Of a stretch of DNA of 64,000 nucleotides, positions 49,108 to 58,300 are shown piece by piece. The position numbers were made by a program, and so were the translations under genes. The stretch is from Rikenellaceae bacterium (GTDB taxonomy: Bacteria > Bacteroidota > Bacteroidia > Bacteroidales > Rikenellaceae), in NCBI GenBank assembly GCA_015059965.1, contig SUZM01000002.1, positions 66,251-130,250 on the forward strand. Direction: 5' to 3'. How positions within the stretch are numbered: position 1 is the stretch's first letter; the number at the start of each line of letters is the position of its first letter. Under the pieces are notes generated by a model. That model was not told the origin of the DNA. It saw only the letters and a list, made by a program, of their open reading frames with translations, and made no database searches.

Positions 49108-49719
49108 ATGGCACACTATACCATCTCCTATGCCCGCAAGGTGCTCCACCTGGTAAGCCTTCACGAGCTCCCGGAACTCGATTTGGACCATGAGCTGTTG
49201 CTTGTGGAGCGCCCCAATGAGCACTTTACGCGAGCGAAGATACTCAATTTTTTTGAAACTTACAACTCTATCACCCTTGCCGGAGAAGATGCCGGGGAAC
49301 TTTTTGAGGAGTTTGCCCTCGAATTCAGGCGTGTTACAGCTGCCGGCGGGGTGGTAACCACCCCTCGTGGCGAGGCCTTGATGATCTTCCGAAATGGCCG
49401 TTGGGACCTGCCCAAAGGTCGCCTGGAGCCCGATGAGCCCCTGCGCCGGTGCGCTGCCCGCGAGATTGAGGAGGAGGCCGGAGTTGCTCCCGGGCGTTTG
49501 GTGCGGCCGCTGTGCGACACCTGGCACATCTATAACATCTACGGAGCCTGGGAGCTTAAACACACCTTCTGGTACCATTTCGAGCGGTCGGATGCCGCTG
49601 CTCCCGCCCCGCAGCTCGAGGAGGGGATCACGCGCTGCGAATGGTGCCCTGTGGAGGAGGCCCGCCGCCGTGCCGAGGAGAGCTTTCCGACCCTTCGTGC
49701 TGTGATGAGAGCGTTGTGA
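49108..49719 (+). CDS. Nudix hydrolase
   Basis: 203 residues. The Nudix box reads GRLEPDEPLRRCAAREIEEEAG (about 105-126), with all consensus Gly, Glu and Arg residues. A leading segment of 70 residues before the domain has no assigned motif. The box binds magnesium and hydrolyses a nucleoside-diphosphate-linked compound, but the substrate is not predictable here. It is a single gene between a divergent peptidase gene and a convergent membrane-protein gene. Confidence 0.92.
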   Translation: MAHYTISYARKVLHLVSLHELPELDLDHELLLVERPNEHFTRAKILNFFETYNSITLAGEDAGELFEEFALEFRRVTAAGGVVTTPRGEALMIFRNGRWDLPKGRLEPDEPLRRCAAREIEEEAGVAPGRLVRPLCDTWHIYNIYGAWELKHTFWYHFERSDAAAPAPQLEEGITRCEWCPVEEARRRAEESFPTLRAVMRAL

Positions 49720-49762
49720 TTTGTGATTTGGCGATTTTGATCAGGTAAAAGCCTGTAATGAA

Positions 49763-49797
49763 ATAGAAAATGTGTCTCATCGAGGCACATTTTCTAT
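49763..49797. terminator. Bidirectional terminator between convergent genes
   Basis: ATAGAAAATGTG pairs with CACATTTTCTAT (12 pairs, 11-base loop). It separates the Nudix gene from the minus-strand membrane-protein gene and includes the latter's stop codon. Confidence 0.85.
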
Positions 49798-50051
49798 CTT
49801 TTTAGTTTGGCCTTCAGCTGTTTGTATCCCTCGATGCCGAGGATGGTGAGGCCTCCGTATTGGGCGGTCTTGGCTAAGCCGAACAAGGCGATCCAAAGTC
49901 CGCTCTTCCAGGCCGCAGAGATGGGCAACAGCAACTGGGCAAAGGAGGCGACGTAGAAGGGAATAGCCATCAGCAGGACGATAACCCCCGTGCGAAACGA
50001 GAGGCTCGCCAACCATCTCTTTACCCCGCTCCACCAGACGTAGGCTGCCAT
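49794..50051 (-). CDS. Small two-span membrane protein
   Basis: 85 residues. Two hydrophobic helices (about 21-43 and 52-70) and a basic C-terminus LKAKLKR. It lies last in the porX-tsaE-SRPBCC run with a 6-base gap. I do not recognise the family; conserved gene neighbourhood is the only clue. Its stop overlaps the terminator stem. Confidence 0.7.
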   Translation of the reverse strand: MAAYVWWSGVKRWLASLSFRTGVIVLLMAIPFYVASFAQLLLPISAAWKSGLWIALFGLAKTAQYGGLTILGIEGYKQLKAKLKR

Positions 50052-50057
50052 CTCGGC

Positions 50058-50465
50058 CTAAAATTGTCCGTTCATGGCGTTGGCCATCCCCTCGGCGATC
50101 TGGTCCAGGGCCCCTTGAATCTTCGAGCCGATCATCATCTTCATCATCATATTGAGCTCGGCGTGCAGGACTAAGCGCATGCGCGTATCACACTCCGAGA
50201 CCGCGTGCAGCTGAATCCAGAAGGCAAAGTCCATCGGAATGCCTCCGTCGCCCACGATCTTCACATGCTTCGGGGCAATCTTCTCATCGATTTTGAGTTT
50301 GACGTTGAACCCCTTGGCCTTGAACGAGCAGTGGTCTTCGTCGGCCTGCCACTCCTCGACCTTGTCCTGAAGGGCGGGTGTGAGGTGGTCGAAGCGACTG
50401 ATCATCATGTAGATCTGATCGGCCGGGCGTAAAATCTGGTGTTGTTTCGAGATGTATTCTTTCAT
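50058..50465 (-). CDS. SRPBCC (START-like) fold protein
   Basis: 135 residues with the layout of small START-like domains: an N-terminal strand (KEYISKQHQILRPADQIYMMI), helices, a beta-sheet (CSFKAKGFNVKLKIDEKI, RLVLHAELNMM) and a long C-terminal helix that normally lies over the ligand cavity (SKIQGALDQIAEGMANAM). The ligand is unknown. It is 25 bases downstream of tsaE on the same strand and probably in the same transcript. Confidence 0.72.
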   Translation of the reverse strand: MKEYISKQHQILRPADQIYMMISRFDHLTPALQDKVEEWQADEDHCSFKAKGFNVKLKIDEKIAPKHVKIVGDGGIPMDFAFWIQLHAVSECDTRMRLVLHAELNMMMKMMIGSKIQGALDQIAEGMANAMNGQF

Positions 50466-50490
50466 TTTTATGCGCTTGATTTTCTGGTGA

Positions 50491-50907
50491 TTAGTCGATG
50501 GTGATCGTGCGCTCCTCTTCCGAATCGGCCGTGATGGTGATGGTCATTACCTCTTCGGGCAGCAGCCCCTCGATCTTCTCAGGCCACTCCACCAGGCAGA
50601 GGTCGCCCGAGTAGAAGTACTCCTCGTAGCCGAAGTCGAAGGCCTCCTCGGGGCGTTCGATGCGGTAGAAGTCGAAGTGGTAGACCGCCTCGCCTGTGGC
50701 CGTGGAGTAGTGGTTCACGATGGCAAAGGTGGGGCTCGAAATGGTGTCTTCACTCCCCAGCTCGGCCATGATGGCACGAATCAGAGTCGTCTTGCCGGCT
50801 CCCATCTCCCCGCGAAAGAGGACCACGGAGCGTCCTTGAAGGCTTCGGAGCACCTCCTCGGCCACATCGGGCAGTTCGTTAATGGAGCTGATATGCAGGG
50901 TTTTCAT
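50491..50907 (-). CDS. tsaE: tRNA threonylcarbamoyladenosine biosynthesis ATPase TsaE
   Basis: 138 residues from the ATG at 50907 (MKTLHISSINELPDV). P-loop GEMGAGKTTLIRA (about 33-45), the SSPTFAIVNHY block (about 57-67) and LCLVEWPEKI near 105-114, all as in TsaE. It acts with TsaB and TsaD in N6-threonylcarbamoylation of A37 in ANN-decoding tRNAs. The -7 box TACCTTTG at plus 50932-50939 precedes it. Confidence 0.94.
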   Translation of the reverse strand: MKTLHISSINELPDVAEEVLRSLQGRSVVLFRGEMGAGKTTLIRAIMAELGSEDTISSPTFAIVNHYSTATGEAVYHFDFYRIERPEEAFDFGYEEYFYSGDLCLVEWPEKIEGLLPEEVMTITITADSEEERTITID

Positions 50908-50931
50908 CTTGCTTGTCGGTTCAATTTTTGG

Positions 50932-50939
50932 CAAAGGTA
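50932..50939 (-). promoter_or_regulatory. -7 box of the tsaE transcript
   Basis: TACCTTTG on the minus strand, 25 bases ahead of the tsaE start. The -33 region is covered by TTCAAAA heptamers without a clear TTG at the right spacing. Confidence 0.55.
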
Positions 50940-51046
50940 CGAAGAAATTCAAAATCCGAAATTCAAAATTCAAAATAATTTTAGGAATTACCTACATGCC
51001 CTTATGCCTCTAACGCCTCTAATGCCCGTCAAAGGTGAATTCCGGC

Positions 51047-52597
51047 CTACTTTTTGGGCTCCAAAACAATGTAGGGAACCAACATCTCCTCCATCGAGAT
51101 CCCGCCGTGCTGGAAGGTGTTTCGGTAGTAGCGGATGTAGCGGTTGGCGTCGTTGTTATAGACCAAAAAGTCGCTGTTGTAGGCAAAGATGTAGCTGGAG
51201 GTGAGGTTTGAGGCCGGGAGCTGAATATCCTCGGGGCGGGTTACCTCATAGACCTCCTTGGCGTTGTAGGCTAAGTTGCGGCCGGTCTTGTAGCGCAGGT
51301 TGGCCGAGGTCTCCCTGTCGCCCGTCACCCGCACGGGGTTATCGACACGAATGGTGCCGTGGTCGGAGGTGATGACCACCGTATGGCCCCGCTCGGCGAG
51401 GAGTTTGAGGATTGTAAAGAGATCCGAGTGCTCGAACCAGGAGCGTGTCAGCGAGCGGAACGACGCCTCGTCCTCGGTGAGCTCGCGGATGATGTCGGTC
51501 TCGGTGCGGGCGTGGGAGAGAATGTCCAGGAAGTTGTAGACGATCACCGAGAAGTCGGCCTCGTAGATGCGGTGGATATTCTCCACCAGCTTGCGACCCG
51601 CCTCGGGGCGTACCAGTTTGTCGAAGGTGTATTTGTAGTTCTTGCCGCTCTGGGCCATCAGGCGCTGCAGGAAGTGCTCCTCGTACTGATTTTTACCCCC
51701 CTCCTCGTTGTCGTTGAGCCACTTCTGGGGCATCAGTTTGTCGATGGCCAGGGGCATCAGGCCCGCGAAGATGGCGTTGCGGGCGTATTGGGTGGCGGTG
51801 GGCAGAATGGCGCAGTAGAAGTCGTCCAGGGCCACGTCGTAGTAGCCGCGCAGGAGCGAGGAGATGGCCCGCCACTGGTCGTAACGGAAGTTGTCGATCA
51901 GCAGCAGCGTGGTCTTGCGGTGGGAGTCGGCCACCGGGAAGATTTTCGAGCGCATGAGCGTGTGCGACATCACGGGGGTGTCGTCCGAGCGCTTGTTAAT
52001 CCAGTTGTAGTAGTTCCGACGCACAAATTTAGAAAACTCCTGGTTGGCCTCGTTTTTCTGGTAGACCAGCACCTCCTTGAGGCTCGGATCATTGGCCTGT
52101 GCCAGCTCGATCTCCCAGTTGGTGAGACGGCGGTAGAGGTTGCACCAGTCCGAGAAGTTGTCGGCCATCTGCAGCGAGGTGCTCAGTCGTCCGAACTCGG
52201 CGCGGTAGTCGGCCGTGGTCTGCTCGGTGACGAGCTGCTGCTGGTGGACATTCTTCTTGATCGAGAGCAGCACCTGGTTCGGATTTACGGGCTTGATGAG
52301 GTAGTCGGCAATCTTCGACCCCACGGCCTTGTCCATGATGTTCTCCTCTTCGGACTTGGTGACCATGATCACCGGGGTTGTGGGGCGAATCTCCTTGATC
52401 TTGGGCAGGGTCTCGAGGCCCGTCATGCCGGGCATCATCTCGTCCAGAATAATGAGGTCGTAGGCCACCTCTTGGGCCATATCTATGGCATCGTAGCCGT
52501 TGTTGCAGGTCTCCACCTCGTAGCCTTTCGAGGTCAAAAAGAGGATGTGGGGCTTCAGCAGCTCCACCTCATCGTCTACCCAAAGTATCTTTACCAT
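51047..52597 (-). CDS. porX: PorX-type response regulator with alkaline-phosphatase-like (PglZ) domain
   Basis: 516 residues from the ATG at 52597 (MVKILWVDDEVELLKPH); five further in-frame residues upstream are not needed. Receiver domain (1-120) with Asp8/Asp9, phospho-acceptor D52 (LIILDEMMPG), T80 and K102. A helical linker follows (about 125-200). The second half is a PglZ/alkaline-phosphatase-superfamily domain with LLLIDNFRYDQW, PTATQYARN and VVITSDHG blocks. In Porphyromonas and Flavobacterium PorX regulates the type IX secretion system with PorY, and phosphodiesterase activity on oligonucleotides is reported for the family. No T9SS genes or porY are adjacent here. Confidence 0.93.
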   Translation of the reverse strand: MVKILWVDDEVELLKPHILFLTSKGYEVETCNNGYDAIDMAQEVAYDLIILDEMMPGMTGLETLPKIKEIRPTTPVIMVTKSEEENIMDKAVGSKIADYLIKPVNPNQVLLSIKKNVHQQQLVTEQTTADYRAEFGRLSTSLQMADNFSDWCNLYRRLTNWEIELAQANDPSLKEVLVYQKNEANQEFSKFVRRNYYNWINKRSDDTPVMSHTLMRSKIFPVADSHRKTTLLLIDNFRYDQWRAISSLLRGYYDVALDDFYCAILPTATQYARNAIFAGLMPLAIDKLMPQKWLNDNEEGGKNQYEEHFLQRLMAQSGKNYKYTFDKLVRPEAGRKLVENIHRIYEADFSVIVYNFLDILSHARTETDIIRELTEDEASFRSLTRSWFEHSDLFTILKLLAERGHTVVITSDHGTIRVDNPVRVTGDRETSANLRYKTGRNLAYNAKEVYEVTRPEDIQLPASNLTSSYIFAYNSDFLVYNNDANRYIRYYRNTFQHGGISMEEMLVPYIVLEPKK

Positions 52598-52622
52598 GCG
52601 CGTTGTGTTCAAAATTTCAAGA

Positions 52623-52653
52623 CAAAGTTACACTTCTTGCGTGGAAAAACAAA
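52623..52653 (-). promoter_or_regulatory. Promoter of porX
   Basis: On the minus strand TTTG (plus 52650-52653) and TAACTTTG (plus 52623-52630) are exactly 19 bases apart, 26 bases from the start codon. Confidence 0.78.
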
Positions 52654-52873
52654 ATCCACACCGCTATTATAATGCTCCTCGCGGCGCTTTTATTGTGCCG
52701 AGCCCGAAAAACAAGCCTTTTTCAATTCACGATTCGCAATTATTTCTTCACCTTTGGAATATTTAATGGATAATATTTCCAATGGCAAGAAAATAATTTT
52801 GAATTGAGCATTGCGGATCCACACTCCCCGCTGGGATAAAAAACTCGAAAAAAAATAAAATTTTTTGCTCTTT
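52654..52873. other. porX-HU spacer
   Basis: I see no gene. It includes an inverted repeat TTGGAATATT ... AATATTTCCAA at 52754-52782 and one ATTTTGA heptamer near 52796-52803. AT-rich text precedes the HU promoter. Confidence 0.4.
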
Positions 52874-52905
52874 ATTGTGAATTAAGGAAATAAACCGTAT
52901 ATTTG
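52874..52905 (+). promoter_or_regulatory. Promoter of the HU gene
   Basis: ATTG at 52874-52877 and TATATTTG at 52898-52905 with a 20-base spacer. The start codon is a further 115 bases on, so there is a fairly long leader containing GGGGTTCGGGC-type GC-rich text. Confidence 0.72.
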
Positions 52906-53019
52906 CACTCCCGATTCGGACCCTTTTGGGGTTCGGGCTTTTGGTTGTGGCCGAAAAATGGCCCATTGAAAAGGCCCTCGGATACAAATTTGAGGTTTAA
53001 CTAAAATATATAACAAACA

Positions 53020-53292
53020 ATGACAAAAGCAGATATCGTTAGCGAAATCGCTAAGAGCACCGGCATCGAGAAGGTGCAGGTGCAGGCCGTGGTAGAGGCT
53101 TTCATGGAGAGTGTTAAGGGCTCGCTGATTCAGGGTAACGATGTGTTCCTCCGCGGCTTCGGCAGCTTCATCGTCAAGAAGCGTGCTCAGAAGGTGGCTC
53201 GCAACATCCTCAAGGGTACCACGATCACCATTCCCGAGCACAATATCCCCGCTTTCAAGCCCGCCAAGAGCTTTGTAGCCAAGGTAAAGTAA
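53020..53292 (+). CDS. HU-type DNA-binding protein
   Basis: 90 residues. It starts MTKADIVSEIAKSTGIEKVQV and shows the HU signature FLRGFGSFIVKKRAQKVARN (about 44-63) plus IPEHNIPAFKPAKSF. It is a nucleoid-architecture protein binding bent or gapped DNA. It is followed by the 29-residue ribosomal-type peptide gene after 36 bases. Confidence 0.96.
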   Translation: MTKADIVSEIAKSTGIEKVQVQAVVEAFMESVKGSLIQGNDVFLRGFGSFIVKKRAQKVARNILKGTTITIPEHNIPAFKPAKSFVAKVK

Positions 53293-53328
53293 TCAATTTT
53301 AAGTCTAACCTATAAAAAACACCGGATT

Positions 53329-53418
53329 ATGCCGAACGGAAAAAAGCACAAGCGTCATAAGATGGCGACCCACAAGCGTAAGAAGCGTCTTCGTAAGAAT
53401 CGTCACAAGAAGAAGTAG
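53329..53418 (+). CDS. 29-residue basic peptide, bS22/AURKAIP1-COX24-like
   Basis: A frame of 29 codons that begins MPNGKKHKRHKMATHK and ends in KKK; almost two thirds of the residues are Lys, Arg or His. It matches the short AURKAIP1/COX24-domain proteins annotated in Bacteroidetes, related to mitochondrial mS38 and actinobacterial bS22, which bind the small ribosomal subunit. That assignment is from memory of the family and not proven here. It is downstream of HU with a hairpin 35 bases after its stop, consistent with one transcript. Confidence 0.8.
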   Translation: MPNGKKHKRHKMATHKRKKRLRKNRHKKK

Positions 53419-53424
53419 TTTGAT

Positions 53425-53486
53425 GCACCCCCGGGGTGCGCAACTGATAGATAAAGCTAAAGGGGTTGAAAGACTCTTTTAGCTTT
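53425..53486 (+). terminator. Hairpins after the HU and small basic peptide genes
   Basis: A GC-rich GCACCCC/GGGGTGC stem (53425-53439) is followed by AAAGCTAAA (53453-53461) with TTTAGCTTT (53478-53486). The T-run is short, so termination may be partial. Confidence 0.6.
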
Positions 53487-53821
53487 ACCTATTTAATGCA
53501 ACCAAAAAGAACCTTGGTTGAGCGGGTAGCCTCGATGGTGAGGTGTATGGAGGGCTCAATCGGGTGATTTACAATAAGAAACAACGCGCAGGAAGCCTTG
53601 AATAAGTCGGCTTTGGCGTGTGTAAAAACTTTTTTCGGAGTTCTGCGAAGTTGGCAGCCCGCTTTTGCAGCTCTCGTTGTTCCTTTTCGGCGCAGTGTGC
53701 TCCCGACCCGGGTGGGGTGGGGAGCGGTCGAAAGCCAAGACCCATAAGCCGCGGAACCCGTGACGAAGAGTTGTACCCGGATTCAAAGCCCGGTTTGCCC
53801 CGCAACTCCACCCCTCGATAT
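53487..53821 (+). promoter_or_regulatory. Long structured leader of the RNase G/E gene
   Basis: A 335-base stretch with no supported gene and no TAnnTTTG promoter close to the start codon. It has several short stems: CAACC/GGTTG near 53500-53519, CCTC-GATGGT-GAGG near 53532-53546 inside TTGAGC/GCTCAA, and GC-rich pairs near 53700-53815. A 23-codon frame begins at the ATG at 53496 (MQPKRTLVERVAS). RNase E leaders control their own mRNA in other bacteria, so an autoregulatory role is a reasonable guess. Confidence 0.45.
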
Positions 53822-55381
53822 ATGAACCGTGAACTGATTATTAACGTAACGCAGTCGGAGATAACCATTGCCCAGACCGAGGACAAGGTCCTGGTCGAGC
53901 TCAACAAAGAGCAGTGCAAGAGTGGTTTTGCCGTCGGAGACATCTACCTGGGCAAGGTGCGCAAGATCATGCCGGGGCTGAATGCCGCCTTCGTCAATAT
54001 CGGCCATGAGAAGGATGCCTTCATCCACTATCTCGACCTGGGAGGTCAATTTCCGTCGCTCGACAAGCTGGTTTCGAGTATCCAGCCCGGCAAACGCGGT
54101 CAGCGCGTGGAGTCGATGAAACTCGAGGAGCCCATCGAAAAGGAGGGCAAGATCGGCAACTACCTCCAGGTGGGGCAGTCCATCCTGGTGCAGATTGCCA
54201 AGGAGGCGATCTCGACCAAGGGGCCGCGCCTGACGGCCGACATCTCATTGGCGGGCCGCAATGTGGTCCTGGTACCCTTCTCATCGAAGGTCTTTCTCTC
54301 GCAGAAGATCCGTTCGAACGAGGAGAAGAAGCGCCTGAAGCGCATTGCTGCGGGGGTCTTGCCCAAGAATTTCGGCGTCATCATCCGCACGGCGGCCGTC
54401 GAGGCCAAGGATGTGGATATCGAGCAGGATATCCTCTCGCTGGTGGACCGCTGGCACAAGACCCTGCAACAGATTCGCAAGAAGGAGGCTCCGGCTCTGC
54501 TGATGAGCGAGCTCTCGCGTGCCAATACGATCATCCGCGATACGCTGAGCAACTCCTTCTCGCAGATCGTGGTCAATGATGAGGCGATGTTCAACGAGAT
54601 TCGCAGCTACATCCGTGTCATCGAGCCCGAGTCCGAGAAGATCGTCAAACTCTACCGCGGTACGGTGCCCATCTTCGATAATTTCGATATCTCGAAGCAG
54701 ATCAAGTCGCTCTTTGCCAAGTATGTGTCGTTGCGCCGAGGAGCCTACCTGATTATCGAACACACGGAGGCGATGAACGTCATCGACGTCAATTCGGGCA
54801 ACCGCACCAAAGCCGAGGATAACCAGGAGCAGACGGCCATGGATGTGAACCTGGCGGCAGCCAAGGAGATCGCCCGTCAGTTGCGCCTGCGCGACCTGGG
54901 CGGCATTGTCATCATCGACTTTATCGATCTGCATAAGCAGCAGAACCGCCAGTTGCTCTACGATGAGATGCAGAAGCTGATGGCCACCGACAAGGCCAAG
55001 CATACGATCCTCCCGCTCACGAAGTTCGGTCTGATGCAGATCACGCGCCAGCGTGTGCGCCCCGTGCCGGTGCAGGATGTGACCGACGTATGCCCTACCT
55101 GCAACGGAACGGGTAAGATTCAGCCCACAGTGCTCCTGGACAAGAAGATCGAAAACCAAATCTCCTACCTCACGCAGGACTGCAAGCACAAGTTTATCGA
55201 GCTGCGTGTGAGTCCTTACGTCTCGAGCTACCTGAAGCGCGGGCTGTGGTCGCTCAGGATGCGTTGGATGTGGCGCTACAAGTGCCGCCTGCGCATCACC
55301 GCAGACCAGAGTGTGGGGATCATCGATATCCATTATCGCGATAAGAAGGGCAATGCCCTGATCCGAAACAACCATTTATAA
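53822..55381 (+). CDS. rng: RNase G/E family endoribonuclease
   Basis: 519 residues from the ATG at 53822 (MNRELIINVTQSEITIAQ); upstream in-frame sequence is leader. The S1-like domain includes FAVGDIYLGKVRKIMPGLNAAFVNIG (about 37-62), the catalytic segments VIDVNSGN (about 320-327) and IIDFIDLHKQ (about 363-372), and the Zn-link CPTCNGTG (about 427-434). It has no long C-terminal scaffold, so it is RNase G-sized. It processes rRNA and mRNA ends. It is 9 bases ahead of mfd. Confidence 0.94.
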   Translation: MNRELIINVTQSEITIAQTEDKVLVELNKEQCKSGFAVGDIYLGKVRKIMPGLNAAFVNIGHEKDAFIHYLDLGGQFPSLDKLVSSIQPGKRGQRVESMKLEEPIEKEGKIGNYLQVGQSILVQIAKEAISTKGPRLTADISLAGRNVVLVPFSSKVFLSQKIRSNEEKKRLKRIAAGVLPKNFGVIIRTAAVEAKDVDIEQDILSLVDRWHKTLQQIRKKEAPALLMSELSRANTIIRDTLSNSFSQIVVNDEAMFNEIRSYIRVIEPESEKIVKLYRGTVPIFDNFDISKQIKSLFAKYVSLRRGAYLIIEHTEAMNVIDVNSGNRTKAEDNQEQTAMDVNLAAAKEIARQLRLRDLGGIVIIDFIDLHKQQNRQLLYDEMQKLMATDKAKHTILPLTKFGLMQITRQRVRPVPVQDVTDVCPTCNGTGKIQPTVLLDKKIENQISYLTQDCKHKFIELRVSPYVSSYLKRGLWSLRMRWMWRYKCRLRITADQSVGIIDIHYRDKKGNALIRNNHL

Positions 55382-55390
55382 TTCGAAGAT

Positions 55391-58300
55391 TTGACGGCAC
55401 GGGAGGAGATACTCGAAAGGGTAGGCGAAGCCAAGACACTTCGCTCACTCTGCCGTTTGGTTAAAGACGAGGGGGTAACCCTCCACCTGCAGGAGCTGGT
55501 GGGAGGTGCCCTCTCTTCGTATGCAGCAGCGGCCATCCGCAAACTCCGGGGTGTTCATATCTTTGTCGCTGAGGATCGCGATGCTGCAGCCTATCTGATG
55601 AACGACCTCTACGCCCTGTTGGACGAGCAGGAGGTTCACTTCTTCCCCTCGGCCTACAAACGCTCGATCGCCTATGGACAGGAGGAGGCCCAGGGGGTGG
55701 TGCAGCGCACCTCGGCCCTGGGGGCCATTCGCAACTGCCGCAGGCAGGAGACGGCCGTGATCTGTACCTGGCCCGAGGCTGTGGCCGAACGGGTGGCCGA
55801 TGCCGACACCGTGCGCCGCGAGGCCATCCGTGTGAGGGTGGGGGAGCAGATCGCCATCGCTCGCCTTGTGGAGCAGTTGGAGGAGGCCGGCTTCGAGCGT
55901 GTGGACTTTGTCTACGAGCCGGGACACTACTCGCTTAGAGGCGGTATCGTCGATGTCTTCTCCTATGCCGAATCGAAGCCCTACCGCTTGGATTTCTTTG
56001 GCGATGAGGTGGACTCGATCCGCCGCTTTAATATCTCGAGCCAACTCTCGGATGACCGCCTCGAGGCGGTGGAGATCCTCCCGAATCTGAACCGTGAGGG
56101 GGAGGGAGCCGGTGCGGAGCGTGTCTCGCTGGCGGCCTTTGCCGGTGAGGAGGCCACCTGGTGGTTTACCGATCCCGACTATGCTTTAAGGCGCATCAAC
56201 GAGGTGCGCAAGAAACTGATTCCCGAGTTGGAGGAGCCCGAGCTGATCGACCGCTACGTTACGAGTCGCAACGGCCTGCTGGCCGATCTCCGGGGGGTGC
56301 GTCTGATCACCCTGCGCGACAATCTGAAGGAGCGCCCGGCAACCGAGGCGTTGAAGTTCCGAACCGCTCCGCAACCTAAATTCAATAAAAATTTCGAGCT
56401 TCTGGCCGACGATATGCTGCGTTCGGCCGAGGCGGGCTATACGACCCGCATCTTATCCGAAAACAAGGCCCAGGTGGAGCGCCTGGAGAATATCTTCCAC
56501 CAGATTGGTCGCGGCCGTGTTGAGGTCAGGGCCTGGGGACTTACCCTGCATGAGGGCTTCATCGACCACGACCTGCGCCTGTGTCTGTATACGGATCATC
56601 AGATCTTCGACCGCTATCAACGCTACCGTATCCGCGGGGAGATCAAGCGCGATGAGCAGATGACCATTCAGGAGCTCAACCAACTGCGCCCGGGGGACTA
56701 TGTGGTCCACATCGATCACGGTGTGGGGCGTTTCGACGGCCTGGTGAAGATCAACGAGGGCGGCCGCCTGCACGAGGCGATCAAGCTGGTCTATAAGGAT
56801 GGGGATGTGCTCTTTGTGAATATTCATTCGCTGCACCGCATTTCGCGCTACAAGTCGGGCGATGGCGAGCCTCCGAAGATCTATAAACTGGGCAATGGCG
56901 CTTGGCAGAAGCTCAAGAATGCCACCAAGAAGGCCGTCAAAGATATTTCGCGCGAGCTGATTGCCCTCTATGCCCGCCGTAAGGCCTCGAAGGGTTTCCG
57001 ATTTTCGCCCGACAGCTACCTGCAGCATGAGTTGGAGGCCTCCTTCATGTGGGAGGATACGCCCGATCAGCAGTCGGCCGTAGCCGCCGTGAAGCGCGAC
57101 ATGGAGTCCGATCAGCCGATGGACCGCCTGGTGTGCGGTGATGTGGGCTTTGGAAAGACCGAGGTGGCCATTCGTGCCGCCTTCAAAGCGGCGGTCGATG
57201 GCAAGCAGGTGGCCGTCCTGGTCCCCACCACCATCCTCGCCTTGCAGCACTACCGCTCCTTCTCGCAGCGCCTGAGGGATCTGCCCGTAACGGTTGAGTA
57301 CCTCAATCGCACAAAATCCGCGAAGGAGGTGAAGCGCATTACCGAGGAGCTCCAATCGGGCAAGATCGATATCTTGATCGGCACGCATAAGATGCTGGGT
57401 AAAGGGATCAAGTTTAAGGATTTGGGCCTTTTGGTTATCGACGAGGAGCAGAAGTTTGGCGTGGCGGCCAAGGAGAAACTCACCCAGTTGAGTGTCCATG
57501 TCGATACGCTGACCCTGACCGCTACGCCCATCCCGCGTACGTTGCAATTCTCGCTCATGGGTTCGCGCGACCTCTCGGTCATCTCCACCCCGCCCCCCAA
57601 CCGCCAGCCCATCACCACCGAGTCGCACACCTTTAGTGAGGAGGTGATCCGCGATGCCGTGGAGGAGGAGCTCGCGCGTGGCGGCCAGGTCTACTTTGTC
57701 CATAACCGTGTGGAGGATTTGCAGACCCTGCAGGGGCTTATCACCCGCCTCTGCCCCAAGGCCCGTGTAGCGGTGGGACATGGCCGGATGCCGGCCAACG
57801 AGCTTGAGAAGCTGATCATGGATTTCATCTACGGAGAGTTCGATGTGCTGGTGGCTACGACCATTGTCGAGAACGGCATCGACATCCCGAATGCCAATAC
57901 GATCATAGTCAATAACGCCCACTGCTTCGGCCTGAGTGATCTGCACCAGTTGCGCGGCCGTGTGGGACGCTCCGACAAGAAGGCCTACTGCTATCTGCTC
58001 TCGCCCGCCGAGGAGCTCTTGTCGAGCGATGCCCGTCGTCGTCTGCGGGCCATCGAGGAGTTCTCGGATCTGGGCTCGGGCTTCAATATCGCCATGCAGG
58101 ATCTCGATATCCGAGGTGCGGGAAACCTGCTCGGGGCCGAGCAGAGCGGATTTATCGCCGACATCGGCTTCGAGACCTACCAAAAGATCATGCAGCAGGC
58201 TATCTCGGAGTTGCGCCGCGAGGGACTCGAGGTGCCGGGCATGAACGAAAAGGAGCAGCAGATCCTCGATACGTTCCATTGGATCGACGACTCCCATATC

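Noticed and set aside
49777..50034. Alternative minus-strand frame of 85 codons overlapping the small membrane protein
   Set aside because: Its product lacks hydrophobic segments and is Arg/Gly-rich, whereas the frame at 49794-50051 has two clear transmembrane helices.
53496..53567. 23-codon frame MQPKRTLVERVAS... in the RNase leader
   Set aside because: No homology or ribosome-binding site could be seen. It is mentioned only as part of the leader.
53500..53570. Possible tRNA or RNase P RNA in the RNase G/E leader
   Set aside because: No cloverleaf with a T-loop and anticodon stem could be formed, and the conserved RNase P words were not found.
53618..53821. Upstream extension of the RNase G/E frame
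   Set aside because: Composition is unlike the family, and the conserved N-terminus begins MNRELIINV. The stretch is better seen as leader.
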